Positions 42,103 through 52,268 of a DNA stretch of 64,000 nucleotides are shown piece after piece (position 1 is the stretch's first letter; each line of letters starts with the position of its first letter). The position numbers and the translations under genes were made by a program. The notes below the pieces were generated by a model. The model searched no databases. It was not told the DNA's origin and saw only the letters and a list, made by a program, of their open reading frames with translations. The DNA is from Sulfitobacter sp. S190 (lineage in GTDB: Bacteria; Pseudomonadota; Alphaproteobacteria; Rhodobacterales; Rhodobacteraceae), in the NCBI RefSeq assembly GCF_025141935.1, contig NZ_CP081120.1, forward strand, positions 2,604,001-2,668,000. Direction: 5' to 3'.

Positions 42103-43455
42103 GTGACCGTATATGATATCTGTTCCTGCCCCGTAACGCTGTCGGACCGCGCAAGTGTGGATGACTGGAACGGCGTGATCCTCGGTCTTCTGTCTCATGG
42201 CACCCAAACCCCTGTGCACCTCGGCCGCCTGATGGAGGCAGAGCCGGAGTTTGCGATGGGCCATGCGGCGCGCGGATTGTTCTGCCTGATGACCGGCCGG
42301 GCCGAAGTTCTGCCTGCGGCGCACGAGGCACTGGCGCAGGCACGTAAATGCGCGGCAGGCCAGACGATCACCTCGCGGGAAAACGGTTGGGTCGACGCGC
42401 TCGATCTTTGGCTCCAGGGCAAACCGACAGCCGCCATCGCGCGCGTTGAAACGGTGCTGCGCGCCCTGCCCCACGACACGTTGTCCGCCAAACTGAGCCA
42501 CGGCATCCGTTTCATGATCGGCGACAGCGCAGGCATGCGCCGGTCGGTCGAGCGGGTATTGAACGCGCACGGACCCGATCATGCCTGCCGCGGCTACCTG
42601 CTGGGCTGCCATGCGTTTACCCTTGAGGAAACCGGCGAATACAAAGCCGCCGAAGTTGTCGGTCTCGAGGGGCTGCAAACCGTGGACGACGATGCCTGGG
42701 GTCTGCATGCGGTGGCCCATGTCTATGACATGACCGCCCGGCCCGGCGACGGCATAACCTTAATCAACGATCACCGCTCCGCGTGGCAGGGATCGAACAA
42801 TTTCCGCTACCACGTCTGGTGGCACAAGGCGCTGCTGCACCTCGACCGCGGCGAAATGGACGTCGCTCTGGGGCTGTACGACGCGCAGATCCGCGCGGAC
42901 AAGACCGACGATTACCGCGACATCTCGAATGCCACGTCGTTGCTGATCCGTCTGGAGCTCGAGGGCATGGACGTCGGCAATCGCTGGGCGGAACTGGCCG
43001 ATCTGTCGGAAAACCGTGTTGAGGATGGCTGTCTCGTCTTTGCCGACCTGCACTATCTGCTGGCGCTGACCGGCGACGACCGCCCGGAAGCCCGCGTGGC
43101 GATGGCAGACCGGTTTGCCCGCGATGCCCGCCGCGAAGGCGAGATGCCCGACCGTGTCGAACACCCCGGGCTTGCGGCATTGAGCGGGCTCAACGCGTTT
43201 TCCGAAGGACGCTACGATGCCGCGTTCAAGCAGCTGGCCACCGCGCGCCCCGCCATGCCGACCATTGGCGGCAGCCACGCCCAGCGCGACGTCTTTGAAC
43301 GGATCACCATCGATGCCGGTCTGCGAGCAGGCCGCTACGACGAAACAGAGATTATCCTCAAAGACCGGCTGAACCTGCGCGGCGGCAACTACGACCGTTT
43401 CGCAACGACACGGTTCGATCAGCTTCACCGCGCGCGCCGTATTCCCGCCCAATAA
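42103..43455 (+). CDS. TTC38-like tetratricopeptide protein
   Basis: 450-residue helical-repeat protein matching the TTC38 family: WGLHAVAHVYDMTARPGDGI near residue 205 and NNFRYHVWWHKALLHLDRGE near 230, whose conserved His/Trp residues define the family. No enzyme activity is established for it. GTG at 42103 follows AAAAGGTG. It lies 35 bases before opgC and may be co-transcribed with the glucan genes. Confidence 0.8.
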   Translation: MTVYDICSCPVTLSDRASVDDWNGVILGLLSHGTQTPVHLGRLMEAEPEFAMGHAARGLFCLMTGRAEVLPAAHEALAQARKCAAGQTITSRENGWVDALDLWLQGKPTAAIARVETVLRALPHDTLSAKLSHGIRFMIGDSAGMRRSVERVLNAHGPDHACRGYLLGCHAFTLEETGEYKAAEVVGLEGLQTVDDDAWGLHAVAHVYDMTARPGDGITLINDHRSAWQGSNNFRYHVWWHKALLHLDRGEMDVALGLYDAQIRADKTDDYRDISNATSLLIRLELEGMDVGNRWAELADLSENRVEDGCLVFADLHYLLALTGDDRPEARVAMADRFARDARREGEMPDRVEHPGLAALSGLNAFSEGRYDAAFKQLATARPAMPTIGGSHAQRDVFERITIDAGLRAGRYDETEIILKDRLNLRGGNYDRFATTRFDQLHRARRIPAQ

Positions 43456-43490
43456 GCTTTCCCTGACACAGACGAAGATCCACAATACCC

Positions 43491-44744
43491 ATGACGCTCG
43501 CCGCCACCGATACGCCCCCGTTGTCCGCTGCCGCCTCCGCCTCTGCGGCGGCCACCCCGAAGGCGCGCGTGCGCGACCTGCGGCTCGATTTCTTTCGCGG
43601 CATCGCGATGTTCATCATCCTGATGGCCCACACTCCCGGCAATTTCCTGACGTCGTGGATACCCGCCCGCTGGGGCTTTTCCGACGCGACGGAGATTTTT
43701 GTCTTCTGCTCCGGCATGGCCTCGGCCATCGCCTTCGGCGGCGCATTCCAGCGGTCAGGCTGGCTGCTTGGCACCTCGCGGGTCGCCTTTCGGATCTGGC
43801 AGGTCTACTGGGCTCATATCGGCCTGTTCATTGCCGTCGCGGCCCTGCTTGCGGGCATCGATTTTTACGGAAATTTCGACAAGCAGTATATCGGCAGCCT
43901 GAACCTGTGGAAATTCTTCGCCGATCCGGCGGTCCCGCTGGTCGGGCTGGTCACGCTCAGCTACGTGCCGAACTACTTCGACATCCTGCCGATGTATATG
44001 GTCGTGCTGGCCATGATGCCCATCGTGATGGCGCTGGCGCGGGTGCATACCGGTCTGGTGTTTCTGTTTATGGGGATCGTGTGGCTGGGCGCGCAGGAAT
44101 CGCTTTGGGGTGCTGCGCATCTGTCGTTTCCCGCTGAACCGTGGTCGGACCGCCGGTGGTTCTTCAACCCCTTCGGCTGGCAGCTGATTTTCTTTACCGG
44201 TTTTGCCTTCATGCGCGGCTGGTTGCCCAAACCGCCCGTAAGCCAGGTGCTGATCGCCATCGCCGCCTTCGTTGTCATCGCCAACATCCCGCTGAGCAAT
44301 ATCGGTGTGCGTGCCATCGCGCGGGACTGGTTTTTCGTGACCGAAACCGGCAATTCGGTCATCGACGCGCGCGTCGCGCTCAAACCGCTGATCGACAAAA
44401 GCGACTTCGGCCTGCTGCGCTATGTCCATTTCCTCGCCCTTGCCTACCTGGCTTGGGTCATCGCAGGCGACCGGGGCGATAACCTGCTGGCGCGGGGCAG
44501 CTCGCTCGGCGCTCGGATCTGGGACCGTATCGTGCAGATCATCCTCAAGGTCGGCCAGCAATCGCTCGCGGTTTTCATCGTGTCGATGTTCACGGCGCGC
44601 GTGATGGGTTTCGTGATGGACATGATCGGGCGTGAAACCGGCACAACGCTGCTTGTCAATCTGGCGGGCGCACTGGTGCTTGTGGCAACAGCCTATGGGG
44701 CGGGATGGTTCAAATCCCAGCCTTGGAAAAGGAAGACCACCTGA
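43491..44744 (+). CDS. opgC: OpgC, osmoregulated periplasmic glucan succinyl-modifying membrane protein
   Basis: 417-residue inner-membrane acyltransferase-like protein with about ten helices. The start of the fold, LRLDFFRGIAMFIILMAHTPG (split as FFRGIAMFIILMAH, residues 33-46), and WGFSDATEIFVFCSGM are OpgC marks. In relatives it adds succinyl groups to periplasmic glucans. The stop overlaps the opgG start by one base (TGATG). An Ala-rich cytosolic tail precedes the first helix. Confidence 0.9.
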   Translation: MTLAATDTPPLSAAASASAAATPKARVRDLRLDFFRGIAMFIILMAHTPGNFLTSWIPARWGFSDATEIFVFCSGMASAIAFGGAFQRSGWLLGTSRVAFRIWQVYWAHIGLFIAVAALLAGIDFYGNFDKQYIGSLNLWKFFADPAVPLVGLVTLSYVPNYFDILPMYMVVLAMMPIVMALARVHTGLVFLFMGIVWLGAQESLWGAAHLSFPAEPWSDRRWFFNPFGWQLIFFTGFAFMRGWLPKPPVSQVLIAIAAFVVIANIPLSNIGVRAIARDWFFVTETGNSVIDARVALKPLIDKSDFGLLRYVHFLALAYLAWVIAGDRGDNLLARGSSLGARIWDRIVQIILKVGQQSLAVFIVSMFTARVMGFVMDMIGRETGTTLLVNLAGALVLVATAYGAGWFKSQPWKRKTT

Positions 44745-46279
44745 TGCTGCGCCGCGAGGTTCTCCAATCACTGGCCGCGCTGGCCGCGTCTGCTGCGGCA
44801 CCCGGTGCCGCATTCGCGCGGTCGGATGCGCCGCTGACCACCGGTGCCGCCGCCCCTTTCAACGCGCAAACGGTGCTGACCCGCGCCCGCGCGCTCGCAG
44901 CCACCGACTATGTCCCCCGCCCCGCCATTCCGCAGGACTGGCAGAACCTCAGCTATGACGATTACCGCAAGCTGTTCTTTGACGTGCGCAACGCCTACTG
45001 GAACGGCACTGACGTGCCCCAACGGCTCGATGTATTTGCCCCGGGGCTGTATTTTCCGCGGGCGGTCGAAATCAACATCGTCGCGGACGGTCAGGCCGCG
45101 CCCCTGATTTTCGATCTCGATGTCTTCCAGCAGCGCGGCACCTTCCCCGATCTGCCGCAGAACGATCACATGGGGTATTCGGGCCTGCGTCTTCGGGCGG
45201 ACCTGCTCGATAACGGAAAGATGACGGAATACGCCGTTTTTCAGGGCGCGAGCTACTTCCGCGCGATCGGCACCGGCGAAACCTACGGGCTGTCGGCACG
45301 CGGCCTCGCGCTCGGCACCGGTGAGCCCGAGGGCGAGGAGTTTCCCGACTTCACCGCCTTCTGGGTCGAAACCCCGACACAAGGCGATGACACCGTGACG
45401 GTCCACGCCCTGATGGACAGTCCCAGTTGCTCGGGTGCGTTTCGTTTTGACATCACCCATGGGACCGAATTGACGATGGAGGTCGATGCCACGCTGTTTG
45501 CGCGCACCGATCTGACCAAAGTGGGCATCGCGCCGCTGACCTCGATGTTCCTGTTCGATGCCAAGATGCGCGACCGCTTCTCCGATTTCCGGCCCGCCGT
45601 ACACGACAGCGACGGCCTGCTGATCCACAACGGCGCCGGGGAACAGATCTGGCGCCCGCTCAGCAATCACACCACCCTGCAGGTCAGCTATTTCGGCGAT
45701 CAGAACCCCAAAGGCTTCGGCCTGATGCAGCGCAAACGGGAATTTAGCGATTTCGCCGATCTCGAAGCGCTCTACCACAACCGCCCCTCGGTCTGGATCA
45801 CGCCCCACGGCGATTGGGGCGCGGGGCACGTGATGCTGGTGGAAATTCCCGCTGATCTGGAAATCTACGACAACATCGTGTCTTTCTGGCGCCCGTCCAC
45901 GCCCATTGCGGCCGGATCGGAACACCAGATGCGCTATAACCTGACGTGGGCGGCCGATCCGGCCCCGCGGGACGGCGATCTGCTGCGTGTGCTCAACACC
46001 GCCATTGGCGCGCGGATGGAGGGCGGGCTGGTCATGGTCATCGACTTCGAAGACGGCCCGACCATGCCGTTCGATCTCGAAGATGTCGAAATACTGGTCC
46101 GCGGCAGCCACGGCAAGACGACGCCCGGTATCCTGCAGCGCAATCCTGAAACCAACGGGCCCCGACTGGCGTTTACCTTCCAGCCCGAAGATGCCCGCTA
46201 TGCCGAATTCCGTGTGCAATTGCGGCTGGGGGGCAAACCGCTCAGCGAAGTGTGGCTTTACAGATGGACCCTTGCATGA
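44744..46279 (+). CDS. opgG: Glucan biosynthesis protein OpgG
   Basis: 511-residue periplasmic protein needed for branching of osmoregulated glucans. The N-terminus MLRREVLQSLAALAAS is a twin-arginine-like signal with cleavage near AFARS (about residue 26). The middle shows SYDDYRKLFFD and the IGTGETYGLSARGLALGT segment typical of MdoG/OpgG. The start overlaps the opgC stop, and the stop overlaps the opgH start. Confidence 0.93.
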   Translation: MLRREVLQSLAALAASAAAPGAAFARSDAPLTTGAAAPFNAQTVLTRARALAATDYVPRPAIPQDWQNLSYDDYRKLFFDVRNAYWNGTDVPQRLDVFAPGLYFPRAVEINIVADGQAAPLIFDLDVFQQRGTFPDLPQNDHMGYSGLRLRADLLDNGKMTEYAVFQGASYFRAIGTGETYGLSARGLALGTGEPEGEEFPDFTAFWVETPTQGDDTVTVHALMDSPSCSGAFRFDITHGTELTMEVDATLFARTDLTKVGIAPLTSMFLFDAKMRDRFSDFRPAVHDSDGLLIHNGAGEQIWRPLSNHTTLQVSYFGDQNPKGFGLMQRKREFSDFADLEALYHNRPSVWITPHGDWGAGHVMLVEIPADLEIYDNIVSFWRPSTPIAAGSEHQMRYNLTWAADPAPRDGDLLRVLNTAIGARMEGGLVMVIDFEDGPTMPFDLEDVEILVRGSHGKTTPGILQRNPETNGPRLAFTFQPEDARYAEFRVQLRLGGKPLSEVWLYRWTLA

Positions 46280-48171
46280 CCCACGACCCCAAGGTTTCCC
46301 TTACCGATATGCCCCCCGCCGCTCCGCTGCGGGTATCGGTGCAGGCCCTCGATGCCCAGCCTGCCGCGCAGTGCGACACCGGCGCTGATGGTGGCCGTAA
46401 TCTGCTGTGGCGTGTCGCGACCTTTTTGCCCGCGCTTATCGGAACCGGTTTTCTGATCTATGGCATGTACGGCTGGCTTGCCCGTGACGGGATGACCGGG
46501 CTGGAATGGATGCTGCTGAGCATGATCGGCATGACCTTCATCTGGGTGACCCTGTCGGTCAGCACCGTCGGTGTGGCGATAGCCGGTCTGCTGGCGGGGA
46601 CGCGCACCGATACCCCCCTCTCGGCGGCCGGTAAGGGCATCGACGTGGCCCTTTTGGTGCCAATCTACAACGAAGTGCCCCAGAACGTGTTCGGCAATGC
46701 CGCCGCGATGCTGGCGGATCTCTCTGCCCGCAAGGGCGCACACCGGTACACGCTTTTCATCCTGTCCGACACGCGCGACGAGGACATCGCCTTGATGGAA
46801 AGACGCGCGTTCGAGGATTTGCGCCGCTCGGCCCCTGCCGACATGACCGTGCACTACCGCCGCCGCACAAAAAATACCGACAAGAAGGTCGGCAATCTGA
46901 GCGATTGGATCAAGGGGTGGGGCGCCGCGCACGAAGCCATGGTCGTGCTCGACGCCGACAGCCTTATGACGGGCCGCGCGATAGAACGGCTCGCCTCCGA
47001 GATGGCACAGGACGAAACAGCCGGATTGATCCAGACCTTCCCGATGCTCATCGGTGCCGAGACGGTCTTTGCCCGCATCCAGCAGTTCTCCAACATCGCC
47101 TACGGGTGGTTGCTGGCCGAAGGGCTGGCGCAATGGGCGCGCTCCGAAGGAAACTACTGGGGCCATAATGCGATCATCCGCACCCGCGCCTTTGCCGAAT
47201 GCGCGATGCTGCCCCACCTGCGGGGCCGCCGTGGCAAGGACGAGCTAATCCTCAGCCACGATTTTGTCGAAGCCGGCCTGCTGCGCCGTGCGGGCTGGCG
47301 CGTGCGGTTCCTGCCGCGTGTTACCGGCAGCTTCGAGGAAACACCCGCCACGCTGGTGGACTACGTGATCCGCGATCGGCGCTGGTGCCGTGGCAACCTG
47401 CAGCACCTGCGGCTTCTGGGCACGGCGGGTCTGCATCCGGTGTCGCGCTTTCATCTGTTCCACGGGGCGGTTGCCTATCTGCTGTCGCCCGCGTGGTTCA
47501 TCCTGCTGGTGGTCTGGGCGCTTCTGGGCAAGGATTCCGAGACAAATGTCATCCGGTACTTCAACGAGGCCAATCCGCTCTTTCCCGATTGGCCCCCCGC
47601 CATGAGCCATATCGACAGCGCCGTCTTTCTCGTCATCATGTACGCGCTTCTGCTGACGCCCAAAATGGCCGGTGCAGGGATCATTGCCGCCACCCCCAAA
47701 GCGGCCCGCGTCTTTGGCGGCAAACCGGCGTTTCTGGGCGCGTTTCTGGTCGAGGTGGCGCTTTCCATTGCCTATGCCCCGATCCTGATGATCCAGCAGA
47801 CCAAGGCGGTGATGCGGGCCGCCACCGGCGCGCCCGAGGCGTGGGCACCGCAATCACGCGACGCGCGGCGTCACGGTTGGACGGCCCTTGCCAAGTTCCA
47901 TTGGGTCGAAACGGCCTTGGGTCTGGTGCTGTTGTCGGGGCTGCTGGCAGGTCTGGTATCGCTCTGGCTTGTGCCGATCGTGGCCAGCCTTGTGCTCGCG
48001 GTGCCGCTCTCTGCGCTGTCAGGTGTGACGATCCCGCGTAGCGCCCCGGCCACGCTGCGGCTCGACAGCCCCTACACGCTGCGCGAGCCCGCGATTGTGC
48101 GCAGTGCCATGAAGGAACGCGCCAGACTGGGCGCGATGCTGAACGGCCCGCAGAACATCCCCGCCGAATAG
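46276..48171 (+). CDS. opgH: Glucan glucosyltransferase OpgH
   Basis: 631-residue inner-membrane GT2 glycosyltransferase that polymerises glucose from UDP-glucose for periplasmic glucans. Catalytic parts: LVPIYNEVPQNVFG (about 124), LDADSLMTGRA (about 230), the EDHD-like acid region and RDRRWCRGN (about 368; Q/RxxRW motif). Several membrane helices flank the core. It is shorter than E. coli OpgH (847) because of a reduced N-terminal tail. ATG overlaps the opgG stop; a strong terminator follows. Confidence 0.93.
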   Translation: MTHDPKVSLTDMPPAAPLRVSVQALDAQPAAQCDTGADGGRNLLWRVATFLPALIGTGFLIYGMYGWLARDGMTGLEWMLLSMIGMTFIWVTLSVSTVGVAIAGLLAGTRTDTPLSAAGKGIDVALLVPIYNEVPQNVFGNAAAMLADLSARKGAHRYTLFILSDTRDEDIALMERRAFEDLRRSAPADMTVHYRRRTKNTDKKVGNLSDWIKGWGAAHEAMVVLDADSLMTGRAIERLASEMAQDETAGLIQTFPMLIGAETVFARIQQFSNIAYGWLLAEGLAQWARSEGNYWGHNAIIRTRAFAECAMLPHLRGRRGKDELILSHDFVEAGLLRRAGWRVRFLPRVTGSFEETPATLVDYVIRDRRWCRGNLQHLRLLGTAGLHPVSRFHLFHGAVAYLLSPAWFILLVVWALLGKDSETNVIRYFNEANPLFPDWPPAMSHIDSAVFLVIMYALLLTPKMAGAGIIAATPKAARVFGGKPAFLGAFLVEVALSIAYAPILMIQQTKAVMRAATGAPEAWAPQSRDARRHGWTALAKFHWVETALGLVLLSGLLAGLVSLWLVPIVASLVLAVPLSALSGVTIPRSAPATLRLDSPYTLREPAIVRSAMKERARLGAMLNGPQNIPAE

Positions 48172-48190
48172 GCCGTGAACACTGACTTGG

Positions 48191-48214
48191 AAAGCCGCCG
48201 GTTACCGGCGGCTT
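48191..48214. terminator. Bidirectional terminator between opgH and kpsE-like gene
   Basis: Near-perfect palindrome AAAGCCGCCGGT-T-ACCGGCGGCTTT with A and T tracts on both sides, in the 53-base gap between two convergent genes. It can terminate both strands. Confidence 0.88.
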
Positions 48215-48224
48215 TTCTCCGGGT

Positions 48225-49898
48225 CTAGGATGTGACCTGTTCGCGCAGGATCGACGCGGTGAGCGACAACATCAGATAGATGCCCGCAAAGACGAGAAAC
48301 GCCAGAATGGTATTCTCGAACTTGCGCGGATAGCTTGGCTCCTCGCTGGCCACCGGGCGCACCGCAACGGTGAGATAGCGCACTTGGCGGCTGGCCTCCG
48401 TCCGTGCGGCATCCAGACCGGTTTGCGCCAACTGCTGGTTTGCGTCCGCATTGACCAGATCGGCCTGCGCCAGCTGCAGCGTCACCGCCTGCCGCGCGAG
48501 CGAATTCTCGCCCTCGGTCGCCTCGGTCATCTTGCGGCGCAACGCCGCCAGCTGCGCCTCAAGCCGCCGCACATCGCCCTGCGCGCCTTCCACCTTGGCC
48601 CTGTTGGGGCGGGCGTTGTCCATCAGGGCCGCGAGCTCGAGCTGCTTTTCAATGGTGAGCGTTTCGAGATTGGTAATCTGGCCACGGATCGCGGCAATGA
48701 CCGCCTCGGGATCCACGCCATTGGCGACCTGCAATTCGATGAGACGCTGCTGCGCTTCGCGGCGCTTTTCGGATGCCTTGTCGAAAGACTGCTGCGCATC
48801 GCGCATCCCGTCCTCGCGCTTGGCCTGGCTAAGATTGTTGACCCGCTCCTCGGCGTAGTCGATCAACCGCTCGGAATAGACCTTCGCGGTATCGGGATCG
48901 GCCGCAATCACCTCCAGCCGGATCACACCCTCGGTCGGGTCATACCCGATCTTGATGTTCTTCTTATAGAGCTTGTAGGCCTCTTCGTTTGTTGGATCCT
49001 CGGTCAGACGCTGGATCGCATCGATGTCACCATCGGTGAAATGGGACTTGAACCCGGCGTCCTCGTCCAGCCGCAACATCGCGTCTTTCGATTGTAGATA
49101 GCTTTGTACCGCGATGCTGTCGGCAGAGGTCGCAAATTGCGTGGGCAACAGCCCGCCCAGCGCGGATGCACCGCCCGTGCCTTCGTTCTGAATAATCAGA
49201 AACTGGCTTTCGGTCGCGTACATCGGCGTGGCGATCTTGTAGAAATAGTAGCCCGCCAAAAAGGTCGGGATCAGCACGAAAAACGCCAGCCGGACCATGA
49301 GCAGGCCCATTTTCTTGCGGCGTCGCAAGGTAATGTCGCGCTGGATTTCCGATATCTCGCGCATCCGGCGTTCCATCGGGTTGAGCTTTTCTGTCGACGG
49401 CAGATTGGCACCGCCTGCGGGTACAGTCTGGGGCAGTTGTACGCGGCCCTTTTCGCCGTCCTGCGGCACGGCCTCTGCGTCATCGGCGTTCTGCGGTACG
49501 ACCAGTTCGAGCATGTTGGACCGCTGGAAGGGATCGATGCCATTTTGCCGCAACAGGCGCACTGCATCGAAATCCGATGTGGCGGGCAACCCGTGCTTTT
49601 GGGCCACGCGCCGCGCCATGCGCAGCTGGCGACCGGTCAGACCTTCGCGGCGGATTGCGTCCATGTCCTGCTCTGTGTCGACCTGTGCGGACGACGCAAC
49701 CTCGCCCGCCCGCGCGGGTGTTGCCTTCGCGGGCGTGTCGGGGGCCACAGCCGCAGCCGGTGCGGCCGCCTGCCGGGCGCGCAGGGCGACCGGGTCCGCA
49801 TCTTCGGTGGGGGCGGCCTGCGGCTGCGGCGACGCAGTATCGCCGGGGGCCGCCGTGCGCTTGATCCGGAACTTTCTAGCTTTGGGTTTGGTAGTCAT
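48225..49898 (-). CDS. Capsule polysaccharide export inner-membrane protein, KpsE-like
   Basis: 557-residue polysaccharide co-polymerase/Wzz-type protein. After a long Ala/Pro-rich cytosolic N-terminus (residues 1-195) there are two membrane helices (about 200-220, LAFFVLIPTFLAGYYFY; and 528-550), with a large periplasmic coiled-coil segment between (about 350-500, QAKREDGMRDAQQSFDKASE and following). This topology is that of KpsE/RkpR. It overlaps the upstream ATPase gene by 23 bases, so they are coupled. Confidence 0.82.
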   Translation of the reverse strand: MTTKPKARKFRIKRTAAPGDTASPQPQAAPTEDADPVALRARQAAAPAAAVAPDTPAKATPARAGEVASSAQVDTEQDMDAIRREGLTGRQLRMARRVAQKHGLPATSDFDAVRLLRQNGIDPFQRSNMLELVVPQNADDAEAVPQDGEKGRVQLPQTVPAGGANLPSTEKLNPMERRMREISEIQRDITLRRRKKMGLLMVRLAFFVLIPTFLAGYYFYKIATPMYATESQFLIIQNEGTGGASALGGLLPTQFATSADSIAVQSYLQSKDAMLRLDEDAGFKSHFTDGDIDAIQRLTEDPTNEEAYKLYKKNIKIGYDPTEGVIRLEVIAADPDTAKVYSERLIDYAEERVNNLSQAKREDGMRDAQQSFDKASEKRREAQQRLIELQVANGVDPEAVIAAIRGQITNLETLTIEKQLELAALMDNARPNRAKVEGAQGDVRRLEAQLAALRRKMTEATEGENSLARQAVTLQLAQADLVNADANQQLAQTGLDAARTEASRQVRYLTVAVRPVASEEPSYPRKFENTILAFLVFAGIYLMLSLTASILREQVTS

Positions 49899-50535
49899 AG
49901 AGCTGTTTCGCTTCTTCCAAGCTATCGAATTGGTGCAGTTGCCCGTTCATCAGGACGGCGGCCGACCGCGCAAATTTTTCAAGGGTTTGCGGCTGGTGCG
50001 ACACGATCACGATCGTGGTGGTCCGCAGCCGTTCTTGCAGGATTTCGCCCGCTTTACGATTGAATTCGACATCCGTGGTGCCCGGCATGCCTTCGTCGAT
50101 CAGGTACATGTCAAAATCCAGCGCCAGCATCAGCGCAAAGGAAAACCGCGACCGCATTCCCGACGAATAGGTCCCCAGCGGCTGATCGAAATATTCGCCA
50201 AGACCGCACAGCCAGCGACAGAAACTTTCGACGTAATCAGGATCGAGCCGGTAGAGCCGTGCGATATAGCGGGCGTTTTCCATGGCCGATACTTTCGACA
50301 CGACCCCGCCCATAAAGCCGAGCGGGAAAGAGATGTTGCAATCGCGCACAATCTCGCCCTCGTCAGGCTTTTCGAGCCCCGCCATCATATTGATCAGCGT
50401 TGTCTTTCCGGTGCCGTTGGGCGCGAGGATTCCCATCGAGCGACCCAGTTCCACGCGAAAAGACACCCGGTCCAGAATGACCTTATGCTGCGTGCCCGTC
50501 CAAAAGGACTTGGATACATCTCGAAATTCCAGCAT
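49876..50535 (-). CDS. Polysaccharide export ABC ATPase, KpsT-like
   Basis: 219-residue ABC ATPase of the capsular/O-antigen exporter group. Walker A is APNGTGKTTL (about residues 38-47), with Ala in place of the first Gly; the signature is YSSGMRSRFSFAL (about 124) and Walker B MYLIDEGMPG (about 143), as in KpsT. It overlaps the kpsE-like gene. The expected permease gene (kpsM) is not adjacent on either side. Confidence 0.87.
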   Translation of the reverse strand: MLEFRDVSKSFWTGTQHKVILDRVSFRVELGRSMGILAPNGTGKTTLINMMAGLEKPDEGEIVRDCNISFPLGFMGGVVSKVSAMENARYIARLYRLDPDYVESFCRWLCGLGEYFDQPLGTYSSGMRSRFSFALMLALDFDMYLIDEGMPGTTDVEFNRKAGEILQERLRTTTIVIVSHQPQTLEKFARSAAVLMNGQLHQFDSLEEAKQLYDYQTQS

Positions 50536-50761
50536 CGCGCGCCTGCTCCGCTCCGGCTTTGCGTTTACATCGGACCTCTCTGTCGGAGGTTCATCGGTCT
50601 ATTAGCCGCCGATCTTGGCCACATTATGTCCGTTTCGGAAACAAATGTACATTGCCAGTTATGGGGAAACAGGACGGTCGGCGCCCCGAATGCCCGCCCG
50701 CGCGGGCGGTGAATTGCGCCGTGCACCTTGGCAACGCGTGCGGCCCGCTTACCTCTGGGCG

Positions 50762-51346
50762 ATGACCGATATCCGATCCGACCTGCGTGGCTGTACCCTG
50801 TGCGCCGACCGCTTTGCCGCCACGGCCACCGGGCACCGCCCCAACCCCGTTGTGTGGTTTCAGCCCGGCGCCCGCCTGCTCATCGCAAGCCAAGCCCCCG
50901 GCATGAAGGTTCACAAGGCCAATACCCCCTTTTGGGACGCTTCTGGCGTGCGCCTGCGCGACTGGTTGGGACTGGACGAAGACCGGTTCTATGACCGCTC
51001 CAAGGTGGCGATCATACCGATGGCATTCTGCTTTCCCGGCTACGACGCCAAAGGCAGCGATCTGCCCCCACCGCCGATCTGCGCGCGCACATGGCGCGCG
51101 GGCGCCTTGGCCACGGTGCCCGATATCCGGCTGACCGTTCTGATCGGGGGCCACGCGATGAAATACCACCTGCCCAATTTCAAGACGGTCACCCAAGCGG
51201 TTCGGGAGTGGGACAGCCATCGGCCCGGCGTCTTTGCCTTGCCGCATCCGTCGTGGCGCAATACAGGATGGCTCAAGAAAAATCCGTGGTTCGAGGTGGA
51301 GGTCCTGCCCCGCCTGCGCGCCGCCGTTGCAAAGGTACTCGCATGA
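50762..51346 (+). CDS. Uracil-DNA glycosylase family protein
   Basis: 194-residue protein of the UDG superfamily. The catalytic-loop region reads LLIASQAPGMKVHKANTPFWDASGVRLRDWLG (in pieces: SQAPGMKVH; TPFWDASG) and the C-terminal substrate loop HPSWRNTGWL is present. The N-terminal CTLC could be half of an Fe-S set but only two Cys are seen, so it differs from family 4 enzymes. ATG at 50762 (MTDIRSDL) fits family starts. Coupled to the next gene by ATGA. Confidence 0.8.
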   Translation: MTDIRSDLRGCTLCADRFAATATGHRPNPVVWFQPGARLLIASQAPGMKVHKANTPFWDASGVRLRDWLGLDEDRFYDRSKVAIIPMAFCFPGYDAKGSDLPPPPICARTWRAGALATVPDIRLTVLIGGHAMKYHLPNFKTVTQAVREWDSHRPGVFALPHPSWRNTGWLKKNPWFEVEVLPRLRAAVAKVLA

Positions 51347-52128
51347 CCGATACGCCGCTCGATACAGCCCATGCGGCCATGATGGCCGACGACTGCAACG
51401 ATGCCGCGCGCCTGCGGTTCTACGAACGCATGGCCGACGCCGAATTGTATCTGCTTCTCGAAGCAGAGCCCGAAGGCGACCAGATATCGCCCCGCGTACT
51501 GGAGCACGACGACCAGAGCTACCTGCTGGCCTTCGATCGCGCGCAACGGCTCGCCTCCTACGCGGGCGACGCGGCTGCCTACGTGGCGCTTTCGGGGCGC
51601 AACGTGGCGGCGATGCTCGAAGACCAGCCGCTGGGCATCGCCCTCAATCTCGATGTGGCAAGCTCGTCGATCCTGTTGCCGCCCGAAGCGGTGACATGGC
51701 TGCGCCAGACGCTTGACCACCGTGCGGGCGAAGTGGAGGCGCATATCGAAAGCGTTATGCCGCCGAAGGGTCTGCCCGAAAACCTGATCGAAGCCATTGA
51801 TGCCAAACTGGCGACAGCCACGGGTATGGCGGCAAACGCGTGGCTTGTGGGTATTGCGTACAAAGGCGGTGGCCGCGGGCATCTTCTGGCGTTTATCGAC
51901 GCGATCCCCCGCGCGCAGGACGCGCTGGTGCGTGCCGCCTCCGAGGCGCTGACATTTTCGGGGATCGAAGCAGGGGCCATGGACGTGGGCTTTTTCAACC
52001 ACACGGATCCGGTGGTCGGGAAATTGATGAAGGTCGGCCTGCGGTTCGACCTGCCACAGATGGAAACGTTACAAAACACCCCGCGCATGCCGGGCAGCGA
52101 CCCCGACGCGCCCCCCATCCTGAAATAA
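51343..52128 (+). CDS. SseB family protein
   Basis: 261-residue cytosolic protein with SseB-like layout: an N-terminal part LRFYERMADAELYLLLEAEPEG, the central FDRAQRLASYAGDAAAYVALSGRN region (split here), and a C-terminal SseB domain ending KVGLRFDLPQ. Function unestablished for the family in alphaproteobacteria. Starts at ATG 51343 overlapping the UDG stop, so the two are co-translated. Confidence 0.75.
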   Translation: MTDTPLDTAHAAMMADDCNDAARLRFYERMADAELYLLLEAEPEGDQISPRVLEHDDQSYLLAFDRAQRLASYAGDAAAYVALSGRNVAAMLEDQPLGIALNLDVASSSILLPPEAVTWLRQTLDHRAGEVEAHIESVMPPKGLPENLIEAIDAKLATATGMAANAWLVGIAYKGGGRGHLLAFIDAIPRAQDALVRAASEALTFSGIEAGAMDVGFFNHTDPVVGKLMKVGLRFDLPQMETLQNTPRMPGSDPDAPPILK

Positions 52129-52268
52129 AGACGGCCCGTGCGGGTGCGAAACTCACATCCTTCTCACAAGCCTGAGAGGTCACACAAATGCGAGATGCAA
52201 CTTCGCCCGCACCCTTCTACCTTGACCGCAGACGGGGCGAGATGCCCTGCGCACCCAAGGAGACACCC

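Noticed and set aside
44768..46219. 483-codon frame antisense to opgG
   Set aside because: Shadow of a well supported gene in high-GC sequence.
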